A stretch of 64,000 bases of DNA from OCS155 cluster bacterium AG-426-D23 (lineage in GTDB: Bacteria > Actinomycetota > Acidimicrobiia > Actinomarinales > Actinomarinaceae). The DNA lies in the NCBI GenBank assembly GCA_003213165.1, contig QCNO01000003.1, forward strand, positions 85,009 through 149,008, in the 5' to 3' direction. Numbering within the stretch: position 1 is the first letter of the stretch; the number at the start of each line of letters is the position of its first letter. Below are positions 16,970 through 26,460 of this stretch, one piece after another. The translations under genes were made by a program, and so were the position numbers. Under the pieces are notes generated by a model that did not search any database, was not told the origin of the DNA, and saw nothing but the letters and a program-made list of their open reading frames with translations.

Positions 16970-17788
16970 ATGGAAAAAATTGAATGTAAAAGTTGTTCTG
17001 CTGTTGTAGACAAATCTATTGAGTTTTGCTCAAGTTGTGGAGACTGGCTTGGATTAAGTCTTAAAGACTTAGAAAAAGAAAATTCTGAGCATGAAGAAAA
17101 GATTCAGAGAACAACAAAAGTTCCTGAAAAGCTGTTAAATAAACCTTTATCTACTTATGGAGCTACTCCACTACCTTCTAGAAAAGAGGTTCCCGGAATA
17201 AGGGCTGTATTTTTCCTTACTTTCTTAATCCCGGTTATTGCTTTAGCAAGTTATTTCTACAATTTAAATATCTCAGAAGAAGTAATAGAACAGGTGGAGA
17301 TTGTTCAACAATCAACAACGACAGCCCCGACAACTACAATTCAAACTATTTTGCAAAAACAGTATCCCATCGAATGCTCATCTTCCAGTTCATACAACGA
17401 TGGTGATGGATGGTCTTGTCAAAATTTATACGATGGAGAGCCCTCTTCTTGGCAGGATAACAGTTTACAATGTCAAGACGGCTGGGTCGAATTTAGTTTT
17501 TCAAAAGAACTTTATATAGAATTTCTAGTTTTTCAAAACGTAGAGGATTCAAAATCATTTTCAAGAAATTTTAAAGCTAGAGATATTCTGATAACTACAA
17601 ATGACAGCGAATTTCTATTAAATAAGGAGCTCGAAAATGATAATACATCACAATGGGTAGATGTCAATACAACAACGTCTTATTTAAAGATAGATATACT
17701 CAGCTCATACCCTGGTATAGAGGTCAGTGGTAGTAATCCTTTTGATGAATGTGCCATTCAAGAAATTACTTTTTATGGAAGGGGCTAG
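16970..17788 (+). CDS. Zinc-ribbon, single-pass membrane protein with discoidin-like extracellular domain
   Basis: A 272-residue protein in three parts. Residues 5-23 form a zinc ribbon with two Cys pairs (CKSC...CSSC). A single membrane helix (FFLTFLIPVIALASYFY) spans about residues 80-98. Outside, a Thr-rich tether (STTTAPTTT) leads to a strand-rich domain of about 140 residues (DGWSCQNLYDGEPSSWQDN, WVEFSFSKELYIEFLVFQNV, YLKIDIL, IQEITFYG) that looks like a discoidin/F5-8C-type binding fold. Zinc ribbon in the cytosol plus an outer binding domain suggests a sensor or scaffold; the ligand is unknown. It is divergent from disA and convergent with the BMP permease (four-base overlap). Confidence 0.72.
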   Translation: MEKIECKSCSAVVDKSIEFCSSCGDWLGLSLKDLEKENSEHEEKIQRTTKVPEKLLNKPLSTYGATPLPSRKEVPGIRAVFFLTFLIPVIALASYFYNLNISEEVIEQVEIVQQSTTTAPTTTIQTILQKQYPIECSSSSSYNDGDGWSCQNLYDGEPSSWQDNSLQCQDGWVEFSFSKELYIEFLVFQNVEDSKSFSRNFKARDILITTNDSEFLLNKELENDNTSQWVDVNTTTSYLKIDILSSYPGIEVSGSNPFDECAIQEITFYGRG

Positions 17789-19038
17789 CCACCCTCACCT
17801 TTTTTATATGGTTGACCCACTGATTTTGGCATTCTGAGCCTTTGACTTGCAAAACTTAACACAACAAGTGTGGTTATATGAGGAGTAAAGTATACAAACT
17901 CATTTGGAACAGATGTTGAATTCAAGAACCATATGCCAAATCCAAATGCCATTAATAAAGATATTGCACCATTTCTGGACTTTTTATTAAATAAGAGATA
18001 GATAGATAAAGCTAGCAAGACAATGCTTATGAGTAAGAGTAGCCCGTGAACAGACTCTTCTGATCTCAACTGTAAAGCATCAGCATATCCAAATAATCCT
18101 GAGCCCATCAGAACACCCGTTGGCCTCCAGTTCCCAAATATAACTGAAGCTAAAGCAATAAATCCCCTACCACCAGTCTGATTTTCTCTGTAAATTCCGG
18201 AACTTTCGATGACTAAATAGGCGCCAGCCAATCCAGAAAAAGCACCAGATAAAGTTACTCCAATATACTTCATCAAATATACATTAATTCCTAAAGACTC
18301 ACTGCCTACAGGAAACTCTCCAACGCTCCTTAGTTGAAGGCCAAATGGAGTAGACCACAAGACCCACATACATATTGGAACTAATGATAAGGCTATAAAT
18401 GAAAGATAGGATATATCTCTAGTTAATCCACCTAGAAGACCAGAAATATCTGATATGAAAAATAAATTCAAATCTTCGAGGTTTCGTAGCAAATCAATAG
18501 TTTCATTGCCCAGAAAAGTCCCACCTGAAAGAAATGGTAGTGAGAAAGATGATATCTCGCCAGAAATCCTGGGAGACTGTGTTGCACCTCCTTGAGATTC
18601 GTTTGCATATGCGACGACTGAAAAAAACCTTGCAGTGCCAGCAGCCAAAATATTTATTGCAACCCCTGAAACAATATGGTCAACTTGAAAAGATACCGTT
18701 GCTATTGCATGTATTAGACCAAAGATTAATCCTCCAAAAATACCCGCAGCTACACCCCACCACGGACCATACAACCAAGCTGCCCAAGCACCAAACCAAG
18801 TTCCCATAATCATCATACCCTCAAGTCCAATATTGACGACACCAGATCTTTCAGAGAATATTCCTCCAAGGCCAGCCAAAAGAATAGGAATGGCAAGCCT
18901 CATTGTTGCAGCGAAAGTACCACTGGTTGTTAATTGTGAATATGTCTCTATTTGAGCAATGACTAAAAGCCAAAATAATATAAAAATAAAAAAAGTCTTT
19001 TCTTTGTTATCTTTAATGAAATTAAAAAAGTTACTCAT
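17785..19038 (-). CDS. BMP-family ABC transporter permease (second permease)
   Basis: One of two permeases of a nucleoside-type importer (YufQ/NupC-like). It has about ten membrane helices, and the family signature GGIFSERSGVVNIGLEGMMI near residue 57, GVAINILAAGTARFF, and LRSVGEFPVGSESLGINVYL (coupling loop). The protein is 417 residues, longer than the usual 300-320, because of an insert around residues 150-200 and a C-terminal extension of about 90 residues with two extra hydrophobic segments. It overlaps its partner permease by eight bases and is last in the operon. Confidence 0.88.
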   Translation of the reverse strand: MSNFFNFIKDNKEKTFFIFILFWLLVIAQIETYSQLTTSGTFAATMRLAIPILLAGLGGIFSERSGVVNIGLEGMMIMGTWFGAWAAWLYGPWWGVAAGIFGGLIFGLIHAIATVSFQVDHIVSGVAINILAAGTARFFSVVAYANESQGGATQSPRISGEISSFSLPFLSGGTFLGNETIDLLRNLEDLNLFFISDISGLLGGLTRDISYLSFIALSLVPICMWVLWSTPFGLQLRSVGEFPVGSESLGINVYLMKYIGVTLSGAFSGLAGAYLVIESSGIYRENQTGGRGFIALASVIFGNWRPTGVLMGSGLFGYADALQLRSEESVHGLLLLISIVLLALSIYLLFNKKSRNGAISLLMAFGFGIWFLNSTSVPNEFVYFTPHITTLVVLSFASQRLRMPKSVGQPYKKGEGG

Positions 19039-20122
19039 CTTTATCTACCATTCTTGATGCTAGTTTTACTTCTTGAGTTAATATATATCTTCTAACAACC
19101 TCATAAGAGACAACCACTACCAAAATTACTATCCCTTGCATTATTCGCTCTATTTCTTTTGGTATGTTATTCAAATCAAGTATTTGAGAAGATCTTTCTA
19201 AAAAAGATATTAATAAAGCACCTAACGCCATACCCACAGGATGGTTCCTTCCTAGCAATGCGACTGTAATTCCGGCAAAACCCAGACCTGTTGGGAAATC
19301 TATCGTATAACGGTGGAAGTAACCAACTAAATTGCTCATTCCAACTAATCCTGCAATACCTCCAGATATTAGCATTGCCAAAACAATTAATTTATTAGGA
19401 TCAGCACCACTAAATTTTGCTGCAACTGGATTAAGACCTGTAGCCCTTAAATCAAAGCCAAGAGATGTTTTCCAAACTAACCAGTAGTAAAATATTCCCA
19501 CAAAAACTGCACCAATTATAAAACTATTTAAATTTGGCAGGTCTTCAATTCCCAAAATGTTATTTAATGGAGGTAGTTGACCAGACTCTGATAAATAGTT
19601 TGTTTGAGGTACTTTTAAAGAATTGTTTTCGTCTTTTTCAAAAAAAACATTTGCAAGGAGATAAGCTACTATACCAGCCCCAATGTAGTTAAGCATAATT
19701 GTTGAAATAACTTCATGGACTCCCTTTTTAACTTTCAAGTATCCAGATATACCTGCCCAAATTCCAGAGACCACTGCAGCAACAATAAAAATAGTAAGGA
19801 CATGTAAAGGTCTTGGAAGTATTAATACAGCACCAACCTGTGCAGCAATTAATGCGCCAAGGATATATTGACCCTCCACACCTATATTAAACATACCCAT
19901 TTTAAAACCTACTGCAACAGCAACTGCTGAAATATAAAGTGGAATAGATCTGTTAAGTATTGAAATGATCGACTTACCAGTTGTGCCGTAATCAAACATT
20001 AAAGTAAAAGTTTCAACAGGATCTCTATCGATCATAATTAATATAAAAGTAGTAAGACCGAATGAAATGGCTAAAGCTATAACGGGTGTAAAAAAACTTA
20101 ATATTTTAAGATAGATTTTCAT
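19031..20122 (-). CDS. BMP-family ABC transporter permease (first permease)
   Basis: The partner permease (YufP/NupB-like), 363 residues, about nine membrane helices. Marks: VGFKMGMFNIGVEGQYILGA near residue 71, KKGVHEVISTIMLNYIGAGI near 132, LGFDLRATGLNPVAAKFSGA (coupling loop) near 221, and GFAGITVALLGRNHPVGMAL near 282. It starts inside the stop of the ATPase gene (four-base overlap) and runs into the second permease, so the complex is made from one message. Confidence 0.9.
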   Translation of the reverse strand: MKIYLKILSFFTPVIALAISFGLTTFILIMIDRDPVETFTLMFDYGTTGKSIISILNRSIPLYISAVAVAVGFKMGMFNIGVEGQYILGALIAAQVGAVLILPRPLHVLTIFIVAAVVSGIWAGISGYLKVKKGVHEVISTIMLNYIGAGIVAYLLANVFFEKDENNSLKVPQTNYLSESGQLPPLNNILGIEDLPNLNSFIIGAVFVGIFYYWLVWKTSLGFDLRATGLNPVAAKFSGADPNKLIVLAMLISGGIAGLVGMSNLVGYFHRYTIDFPTGLGFAGITVALLGRNHPVGMALGALLISFLERSSQILDLNNIPKEIERIMQGIVILVVVVSYEVVRRYILTQEVKLASRMVDKDE

Positions 20123-21630
20123 ATGCCTAGTCCAGTCATATATGATCCTAGTTGTTCCGGAGTAGCTTCTGTAGGTTCTAGTTGTTTGACAAGTTTTCCT
20201 TCGTATATAACGTACAATTTATCAGAAAGTCCAAGAAGTTCATCTAGATCTGCTGAAATAAGTAAAACACCGAGCCCCATATCTCTTGCTTCTTTGAGTT
20301 TATCCCAAATTAATGCCTGAGCACCAATATCTACACCTCTAGTTGGCTGAGAAGCTAAAAGAAATGTGGGTTTGCCATCAATTTCCCTTCCAACGACAAA
20401 TTTTTGTTGATTGCCTCCGGACAAAGCAAGAGCTAAAGTTTGAACATTAGGTGTTTTAACTTCATAGTTATCAACAACATCCTTGGAATTTTTTGAAGCA
20501 TTTTTAAACAAAACGTTTTTAAATTTTGAACTATATGTATTGCTGCTTTGTTTTCCTAAAATTATATTTTCGATAAGATTCGACTCTACAACAAGGCCTT
20601 GCGACTGTCTATCTTCTGGTATAAAACTAATACCTGTAAGCCTTCTTTCTCTTGTTGATAATTTTGTAATTTCTATATCTTCTAAGAATATTTGTCCTGA
20701 TTCAACTGGGTATAGACCTAAAATTGCTTCACTTAATTCTCTTTGGCCATTACCTTCAACACCTGCTATTCCACATATTTCACCCTTTTTAATTTCTAAG
20801 TTGATATCTTCAAAAGGTATTTTCCCTAAGCTAGGTACTCCATTTAAATCTTTAAGCTGGAGGCAATTTTCACTCGAAATCAAAGTTTCTCTACTTGGAG
20901 GAGTTGGTAAATCTTTTCCAATCATCATTTCAGCGAGTATTTTTTTTGAAGCCTTCTCCTTACTGACCGTCCCTACGTGTTGACCACCCCTCATGACAGA
21001 TATCCTGTCTGCTATTTCCATGACCTCATCCAATTTGTGAGAAATGAAAAGTATGGTCACTCCCTGGCTGACTAAATTCTTCAAGTTTTCAAACAATTCT
21101 TCAACTTCCTGAGGAACAAGTACAGCTGTTGGTTCATCTAGGATTAAAATATTAGCCCCTCTGTATAAAACTTTTAAAATTTCGACTCTTTGTTTTTCAC
21201 CAACCCCCAAATCATCGATTGTCAAATTAACATCAATTGGTAAACTATATTTTTTTGATAAATCCGTAATATCAGGAATATATTTTGATTTTTTAATTTT
21301 TGATAAATTTGAACTATCAATGCCCAGAACTATATTTTCCCAAACAGTAAGGTTGTCAGCAAGCATAAAGTGTTGATGCACCATTCCTATGCCAGCTGAA
21401 ATTGCATCTTTTGGTGATTGAAATTTTGCTATGTCTCCATTAATTTTTAAAATTCCATTGTCTGGTTTTTGCATACCATATAAAATCTTCATCAAAGTAG
21501 ATTTTCCAGCACCATTTTCACCAACTATTGCATGAATAGTTCCACTTGTAATGTCAAAAGAAACAGAGTCATTAGCTAATACACCTGGAAAAGACTTTGA
21601 AATATTTTCGATATTTATTGCAGTATTCAT
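20119..21630 (-). CDS. BMP-family ABC transporter ATP-binding protein with two ATPase domains
   Basis: The ATPase of the nucleoside-type importer (YufO/NupA-like, 503 residues). The first cassette has GENGAGKSTLMKILYG near residue 37, GVGEKQRVEILKVLYRG near 142 and LILDEPTAVLVPQE; the second has GVEGNGQRELSEAI near 290 (a modified Walker A), LSGGNQQKFVVGREI and a Q-type site LLASQPTRGVDIGA in place of the usual DEP. This asymmetry is normal for sugar/nucleoside-type tandem ATPases. The ATG at 21630 has no ribosome binding site and lies four bases after the T-run of the terminator-like hairpin that separates it from the receptor gene. Confidence 0.9.
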   Translation of the reverse strand: MNTAINIENISKSFPGVLANDSVSFDITSGTIHAIVGENGAGKSTLMKILYGMQKPDNGILKINGDIAKFQSPKDAISAGIGMVHQHFMLADNLTVWENIVLGIDSSNLSKIKKSKYIPDITDLSKKYSLPIDVNLTIDDLGVGEKQRVEILKVLYRGANILILDEPTAVLVPQEVEELFENLKNLVSQGVTILFISHKLDEVMEIADRISVMRGGQHVGTVSKEKASKKILAEMMIGKDLPTPPSRETLISSENCLQLKDLNGVPSLGKIPFEDINLEIKKGEICGIAGVEGNGQRELSEAILGLYPVESGQIFLEDIEITKLSTRERRLTGISFIPEDRQSQGLVVESNLIENIILGKQSSNTYSSKFKNVLFKNASKNSKDVVDNYEVKTPNVQTLALALSGGNQQKFVVGREIDGKPTFLLASQPTRGVDIGAQALIWDKLKEARDMGLGVLLISADLDELLGLSDKLYVIYEGKLVKQLEPTEATPEQLGSYMTGLGI

Positions 21631-21633
21631 ATT

Positions 21634-21669
21634 TAAAAAATTTTGGGGCCATATCTTATGGCCCCAAAA
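21634..21669 (-). terminator. Terminator-like hairpin between receptor and ATPase genes
   Basis: Stem TTTTGGGGCCATA/TATGGCCCCAAAA, a perfect 13-base pair with a three-base loop, followed on the minus strand by TTTTTTA. It should stop most transcripts after the receptor gene; partial read-through would make the ATPase and permeases in smaller amount, as is usual where receptor must exceed transporter. Confidence 0.88.
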
Positions 21670-21687
21670 CTATATTAACAAATAATT

Positions 21688-22794
21688 TTATGGTGTGTCT
21701 GGAACGACTATTTCACCACTTACAATTCTTGCTTTGTAATCTTCAAGCTGATCAACAATGTCATCAACATATCCACCTGAGGTAGAATATCCAACACCAT
21801 CAACACTTAAATCAAACACAGATACACCACCGGCAAATGTGCCGTCAACTATTGCTTTGATTGTTAGATAAACAGCGTTATCAACTCTCTTAAGCATAGA
21901 TGTTAAGATGTATGGCTTTAGCTCATCGCTAACTGTTTGGTACTGATCTGCGTCAACACCGATAGCCCAAACTTTTGAACCTGTGGACTCTGAAACTTCT
22001 TTAGCAGCTTCAAACAGTCCAGCACCAGTTCCACCAGCAGCATGATAAATAATATCAGCTCCTGCTTCATATTGTGCTAAAGCAATTTCTTTACCTTTAT
22101 CAGGTAAGTTAAACCCTGAAAAGTCAGGTGGTACTGTTGCGTATTTAACATCTACAGTACATTCTGGACAAGCCGCTGCTACACCAGCAACGAACCCTGC
22201 TTCGAATTTTTGAATTAGTGCGAACTCAACACCACCAATAAAACCAACTTGTTTTGTTGTGGTTTTAAGTCCTGCTGCAACACCAACTAAGAAGGAACCT
22301 TCGTGTTCTGTGAACACCATTCCAGCTACGTTACCTGGTTCTACAACTGAGTCAACAATACCGAAGTTTACTCCTTCGTTTGCAGTTGCAACTTCTGTAA
22401 TAGAATCAGCAAACAAGAATCCAACACCTATGATTAGATCTTTGCCTTGTTCTGCCAATAATCCCAGAAGCTCTGCTCTGTTTTCTCCACCTTCGCTTGG
22501 CTCTAAGTCAACGCCATCAACACCTAACTCATTGATAGCTCTTTCCAAGCCAGCATATGCCATGTCATTAAATGAAAGGTCTCCTCGACCACCAATGTCA
22601 TACACCATACCAATACTTGCGGTTGGACCAGCTGTTGTTGTTGGTGCAGCGGTTGTAGCTGGAGATTCTAACTCTTCAGCTGGCTCCTCTGCAACCTCAA
22701 CTACTTCTTCTGCTGTATCAGACCCACCACAAGCGACCATTACGAGACCGAGTACCAAAAAAAGTATCAGCCATTTTGACTTCATTCGAGTCAC
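21688..22794 (-). CDS. BMP-family substrate-binding lipoprotein (nucleoside-type)
   Basis: The receptor of the importer, of the PnrA/TmpC/Med type that mostly binds purine nucleosides. The lipoprotein signal ends LGLVMVAC, with the lipidated Cys at residue 22, then an acidic and Thr/Ala/Pro-rich tether (ATTAAPTTTAGPTA). The fold shows IGMVYDIGGRGDLSFNDMAY near residue 61, GFIGGVEFALIQKFEAGFVA near 182 and YHAAGGTGAGLFEAAKE near 250. A strong AAGGAG six bases away fixes GTG 22794 as start rather than the ATG three codons in. Two palindromes lie just upstream. Confidence 0.92.
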   Translation of the reverse strand: MTRMKSKWLILFLVLGLVMVACGGSDTAEEVVEVAEEPAEELESPATTAAPTTTAGPTASIGMVYDIGGRGDLSFNDMAYAGLERAINELGVDGVDLEPSEGGENRAELLGLLAEQGKDLIIGVGFLFADSITEVATANEGVNFGIVDSVVEPGNVAGMVFTEHEGSFLVGVAAGLKTTTKQVGFIGGVEFALIQKFEAGFVAGVAAACPECTVDVKYATVPPDFSGFNLPDKGKEIALAQYEAGADIIYHAAGGTGAGLFEAAKEVSESTGSKVWAIGVDADQYQTVSDELKPYILTSMLKRVDNAVYLTIKAIVDGTFAGGVSVFDLSVDGVGYSTSGGYVDDIVDQLEDYKARIVSGEIVVPDTP

Positions 22795-22807
22795 GTCTTA
22801 CTCCTTG

Positions 22808-22836
22808 TTCAACTAGTTGAAGGTATACAAAATACC
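22808..22836. promoter_or_regulatory. Two adjacent palindromes in the receptor-gene leader
   Basis: TTCAACTAGTTGAA (22808-22821) is a perfect 14-base palindrome; GGTAT-ACAAA-ATACC (22822-22836) is a 5+5+5 inverted repeat touching it. Both lie just upstream of the AAGGAG site of the BMP receptor gene. They look like operators or a folded leader. Nothing identifies the regulator. Confidence 0.45.
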
Positions 22837-22916
22837 TATACGTGATACATAGTAGACAATAAATGATTAAGAAGATGGCTTCTTGTAGAACTTTTTTAGT
22901 TCAATTTGACAAGCAA

Positions 22917-25397
22917 TTATGATTCTGAATCTACAAAATCTACTGGAGGTTCATCTGGTGCTTCAACCGGTTCAAACTCAAGTGTATTATTTTCGCTATT
23001 AAGAGAAACTATAATTGTGGAACCTGCTTTATATTTACCCATTAAAAGTTCCTCAGATAAAGGATCTTCTAATAAACGTTGGATAGACCTTCTTAATGGT
23101 CTTGCACCAAACTCTCTATCGTAACCTTCTGTTGCTAAATATGTTTTTGCTTCTTCAGAAAGAACAATCTCTAAGTCAGAATTTTTTAATTGGTCATGAA
23201 CTCTGTCAAGCATCAAGTCAACGATTTCTTTTACTTCATCTAACGTAAGTTCATGGAACACGATTGTTTCATCAATTCTGTTTAAAAACTCCGGCTTAAA
23301 GTATCTTTTTAATTCTTCGCCTACTTTAGATTTCATTTTTTCATAATTGTCAATCTTTGAAAGGCTACTAAAGCCAACATTCTTTGCTATGTCTTTAGTT
23401 CCAAGATTAGAAGTCATGATTATTATTGTATTTTTGAAATCAACCGTTCTTCCTTGAGCGTCTGTAAGTCTTCCATCTTCAAGAATTTGCAAAAGGGTAT
23501 TAAATACATCTGGATGTGCTTTTTCAACTTCATCAAGAAGAACAATGCTAAATGGTTTTCTTCTTACTGCTTCTGTTAGCTGTCCACCTTCATCATAACC
23601 AACATATCCAGGTGGAGAACCAATTAGTCTGCTGACAGTATGTTTTTCCATATACTCTGACATATCGATTTGTATTAATGATTCTTCATCTCCAAATAGA
23701 AACTCTGCTAAGGCTTTTGCAGTCTCTGTTTTACCAACACCAGAAGGTCCCAAGAAAATAAATGAACCCGATGGTCGTTTTGGGTCTTTTAATCCTGATC
23801 TTGTTCTTCTAATTGCTTTAGAGACTGCTGAAATAGCTTCGTCTTGTCCAATGATTCTCTTGTGCAGTTCGTTTTCCATTTCAAGCAATCTAGCTGTCTC
23901 TTCTTGTGTTAGCCTGTGAACTGGAATACCAGTCCACTGAGCTAAAACTTCAGCTATTTCTTCTTCATCAATAACCATCTCAATTTCTGAAACTTCACTA
24001 GGATTACTTCCAGAAACTTCATCTAGTAGCAGTTTTTCTTGATCACGAATTTGTGCTGCTTTTTCATACAGTTGCGATTGGACAGCGTCAATCTTTTGCT
24101 CTCTTAGGTTTTTAAGCTTATCTGCCATTTCTTGTTTTTCCGGTTCTAAAGGCTTTTTATAAACTCTCATTCGACTACCTGCTTCGTCAATTAAATCTAT
24201 TGCCTTATCAGGTAAGAATCTATCTGATATATATCTATCAGCCATATTTACGGCTGAAGCTATAGCTTGGTCTGTAAATCTCACACCGTGATGAACTTCA
24301 TACCTGTCTTTAAGCCCGTCAAGAATTTCAATAGCGTCAGATAACTTAGGTTCATCTACTTGAACAGATTGAAATCTTCTTTCTAAAGCAGCATCCTTTT
24401 CAAAATGTTTTCTGAATTCTTCAAGTGTTGTAGCACCGATCGTTTGTAACTCTCCTCTAGCTAACATGGGTTTCAAGATTGATGCTGCATCAATGGCACC
24501 TTCTGCAGCTCCAGCACCAACAAGAGTGTGGATTTCGTCAATAAACAGAACTATGTCACCTCTTGTTTTTATTTCTTTTAATACTTTTTTGAGTCTTTCC
24601 TCAAAATCTCCTCTATATCTTGAGCCAGCTACTAAGGCTGATAGGTCAAGTGTATATATTTGTTTTCCTTCAAGAGTTACAGGCACATCTCCTGAAATAA
24701 TTTTTTGAGCTAAACCTTCAACTATTGCTGTTTTTCCTACTCCAGGCTCCCCAATCAAAACAGGGTTATTTTTTGTCCTACGTGAAAGAATTTGCATTAC
24801 CCTTTCAATTTCCGTTGTACGTCCAATAACAGGATCTAGTTTTCCTTCCTTTGCCATTCTCGTCAAATTTCTACCAAATTGATCTAAGATTGCAGATCCT
24901 GTGCTTGATCCAGGCCTTTCTCTTCCACCAGTTGATGCGGATTGTTGTTTTTTACTTTCTCCTGATGAGGAAATTAATTTAATTACAGTTTGTCTTACCT
25001 GTGCAAGTTCAGCTCCAAGCTTTTTAAGTACCTGTGCAGCAACACCTTCTCCTTCTCTAATGAGACCCAAAAGAATGTGTTCGGTACCGATGTAGTTATG
25101 ACCTAGTTGTAATGCTTCTCTTAATGAGAGTTCTAAAACTTTTTTTGCACGAGGTGTGAATGGGATATGCCCACTCGGAGATTGCTGACCTTCACCAATT
25201 ATTTCAACAACTTCTGTCCTAACACTGTCTATGTTTATATTAAGTTCATCAAGAGCTTTTGCAGCATGTCCTTCACCTTCTTGAATTAGGCCGAGAAGAA
25301 TGTGCTCAGTACCGATGTAATTGTGGTTAAGCCTTCTTGCTTCTTCTTGAGCAAGAACAACTACTCTTCTGGCTCGATCTGTAAATCTTTCAAACAT
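22917..25397 (-). CDS. clpC: ATP-dependent Clp protease ATP-binding subunit ClpC
   Basis: The Hsp100 unfoldase that feeds proteins to ClpP. Residues 1-145 hold the double Clp-N repeat ([18 protein letters not shown] and [18 protein letters not shown]). The first AAA+ module has [16 protein letters not shown] near residue 220 and [15 protein letters not shown]; a UVR-containing middle segment runs about 425-475; the second AAA+ module has [19 protein letters not shown] near 560 and [15 protein letters not shown]. ClpP-binding in this family uses a loop after the second module. Length 826 is typical. It is near lysS as in other actinobacteria but is separated from it by a divergent prenyl synthase. 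Confidence 0.96.
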   Translation of the reverse strand: MFERFTDRARRVVVLAQEEARRLNHNYIGTEHILLGLIQEGEGHAAKALDELNINIDSVRTEVVEIIGEGQQSPSGHIPFTPRAKKVLELSLREALQLGHNYIGTEHILLGLIREGEGVAAQVLKKLGAELAQVRQTVIKLISSSGESKKQQSASTGGRERPGSSTGSAILDQFGRNLTRMAKEGKLDPVIGRTTEIERVMQILSRRTKNNPVLIGEPGVGKTAIVEGLAQKIISGDVPVTLEGKQIYTLDLSALVAGSRYRGDFEERLKKVLKEIKTRGDIVLFIDEIHTLVGAGAAEGAIDAASILKPMLARGELQTIGATTLEEFRKHFEKDAALERRFQSVQVDEPKLSDAIEILDGLKDRYEVHHGVRFTDQAIASAVNMADRYISDRFLPDKAIDLIDEAGSRMRVYKKPLEPEKQEMADKLKNLREQKIDAVQSQLYEKAAQIRDQEKLLLDEVSGSNPSEVSEIEMVIDEEEIAEVLAQWTGIPVHRLTQEETARLLEMENELHKRIIGQDEAISAVSKAIRRTRSGLKDPKRPSGSFIFLGPSGVGKTETAKALAEFLFGDEESLIQIDMSEYMEKHTVSRLIGSPPGYVGYDEGGQLTEAVRRKPFSIVLLDEVEKAHPDVFNTLLQILEDGRLTDAQGRTVDFKNTIIIMTSNLGTKDIAKNVGFSSLSKIDNYEKMKSKVGEELKRYFKPEFLNRIDETIVFHELTLDEVKEIVDLMLDRVHDQLKNSDLEIVLSEEAKTYLATEGYDREFGARPLRRSIQRLLEDPLSEELLMGKYKAGSTIIVSLNSENNTLEFEPVEAPDEPPVDFVDSES

Positions 25398-25476
25398 GTA
25401 TTTATATTAATAACTACTCGTTTTTACACTTAAATGAAAATTACAAGTATTTATACATTTCACGTATTCTTTAACT

Positions 25477-26460
25477 ATGGAAAGCAAAGAAATACAAAAA
25501 ATTATACCATTTGAAGATTTGTGGGAAAATTTAGAGAAATTAGAACAAAGATTAATAAATGTTTCAAGTTCGGATAATGAGTATCTTTCTTCGATTTCAC
25601 AATATTTAATCAAAGCTGGAGGAAAAAGATTTAGACCGATTATTTCATTGCTTGCGGGTAAATTTGGAGATGATAAAAAACATATACACAAAATTATAGA
25701 TGCGGGTGTTGCAGTTGAATTAATCCATATTGGAAGTCTTTATCATGATGACGTAATGGACAATGCTACAACAAGAAGGGGTGTAGAAAGTTCAAATTCA
25801 AAGTGGAATTCTAATTTATCTATATTGGCTGGAGACTATCTTTTAGCAAGATCATCTGAATTGGCTGCCGAAAATCTAGGTCTAGAATCTGTAAAATTAC
25901 TTGCATCAACTTATGCGGAACTAGTCGAAGGCCAAACTAGAGAACTTAATCTTGCTTTCAACTTAGATCATAGTATTAAAGATTACCTAAAAGTAATCGA
26001 AGGAAAAACAGCTAGTTTAATAAGAACAAGTGCGAGACTTGGTGCAGTTGCTGGTAATGCAGATGGTGAAATTGTTGATGCTTTGAGTCAATGGGGATGG
26101 AACTGTGGAATAATATTTCAGATATCTGATGATATTTTAGATTTGACCTCGGATGAAAAAACTCTTGGCAAACCTTCTGGAAATGATATTTTGGAGGGAA
26201 CTTATACCCTTCCAGTGCTAATTGCACTAGACATCAATCGTGGAAAATATGAAGACATTTTAAAATCAATACAACGGGAAGAAATTGAAATAAATTCTGT
26301 TATTAACGAATTTACAACAAGTGAAATAATTAGTAACTCTAAGGATGTAATTAATGACTATTTCAGTAAAAGTATAGAGTCAATATTTGAATTAAAAGAC
26401 CATGCTCTATTCCCTGTCTTGGAGAACATAAACAATTATTTAATTAATAGAACTAACTAA
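25477..26460 (+). CDS. Polyprenyl diphosphate synthase
   Basis: A trans-prenyltransferase that extends allylic diphosphates with isopentenyl diphosphate. Motifs: GGKRFRPIISLLAGKFG near residue 48, the first Asp-rich motif LYHDDVMDNATTRRG near residue 89, GDYLLARSSELAA, and the second Asp-rich motif QISDDILDLTSDEKTLGKP near 211. Residues before the first Asp motif (HIGSLY) are small to medium, in keeping with a long product such as the menaquinone tail, but chain length cannot be fixed by eye. It sits alone on the plus strand between clpC and lysS, and its stop overlaps the lysS stop by four bases. Confidence 0.9.
   Translation: MESKEIQKIIPFEDLWENLEKLEQRLINVSSSDNEYLSSISQYLIKAGGKRFRPIISLLAGKFGDDKKHIHKIIDAGVAVELIHIGSLYHDDVMDNATTRRGVESSNSKWNSNLSILAGDYLLARSSELAAENLGLESVKLLASTYAELVEGQTRELNLAFNLDHSIKDYLKVIEGKTASLIRTSARLGAVAGNADGEIVDALSQWGWNCGIIFQISDDILDLTSDEKTLGKPSGNDILEGTYTLPVLIALDINRGKYEDILKSIQREEIEINSVINEFTTSEIISNSKDVINDYFSKSIESIFELKDHALFPVLENINNYLINRTN

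Noticed and set aside
20483-20983. 166-codon open frame on the plus strand
   Set aside because: It lies entirely opposite the double ATPase gene, whose motifs are certain; the protein has no recognisable domain and no ribosome binding site.
22259-22816. 185-codon open frame on the plus strand
   Set aside because: Mirror of the BMP receptor gene; its Ala/Val/Pro repeats come from the Thr/Ala tether on the other strand.
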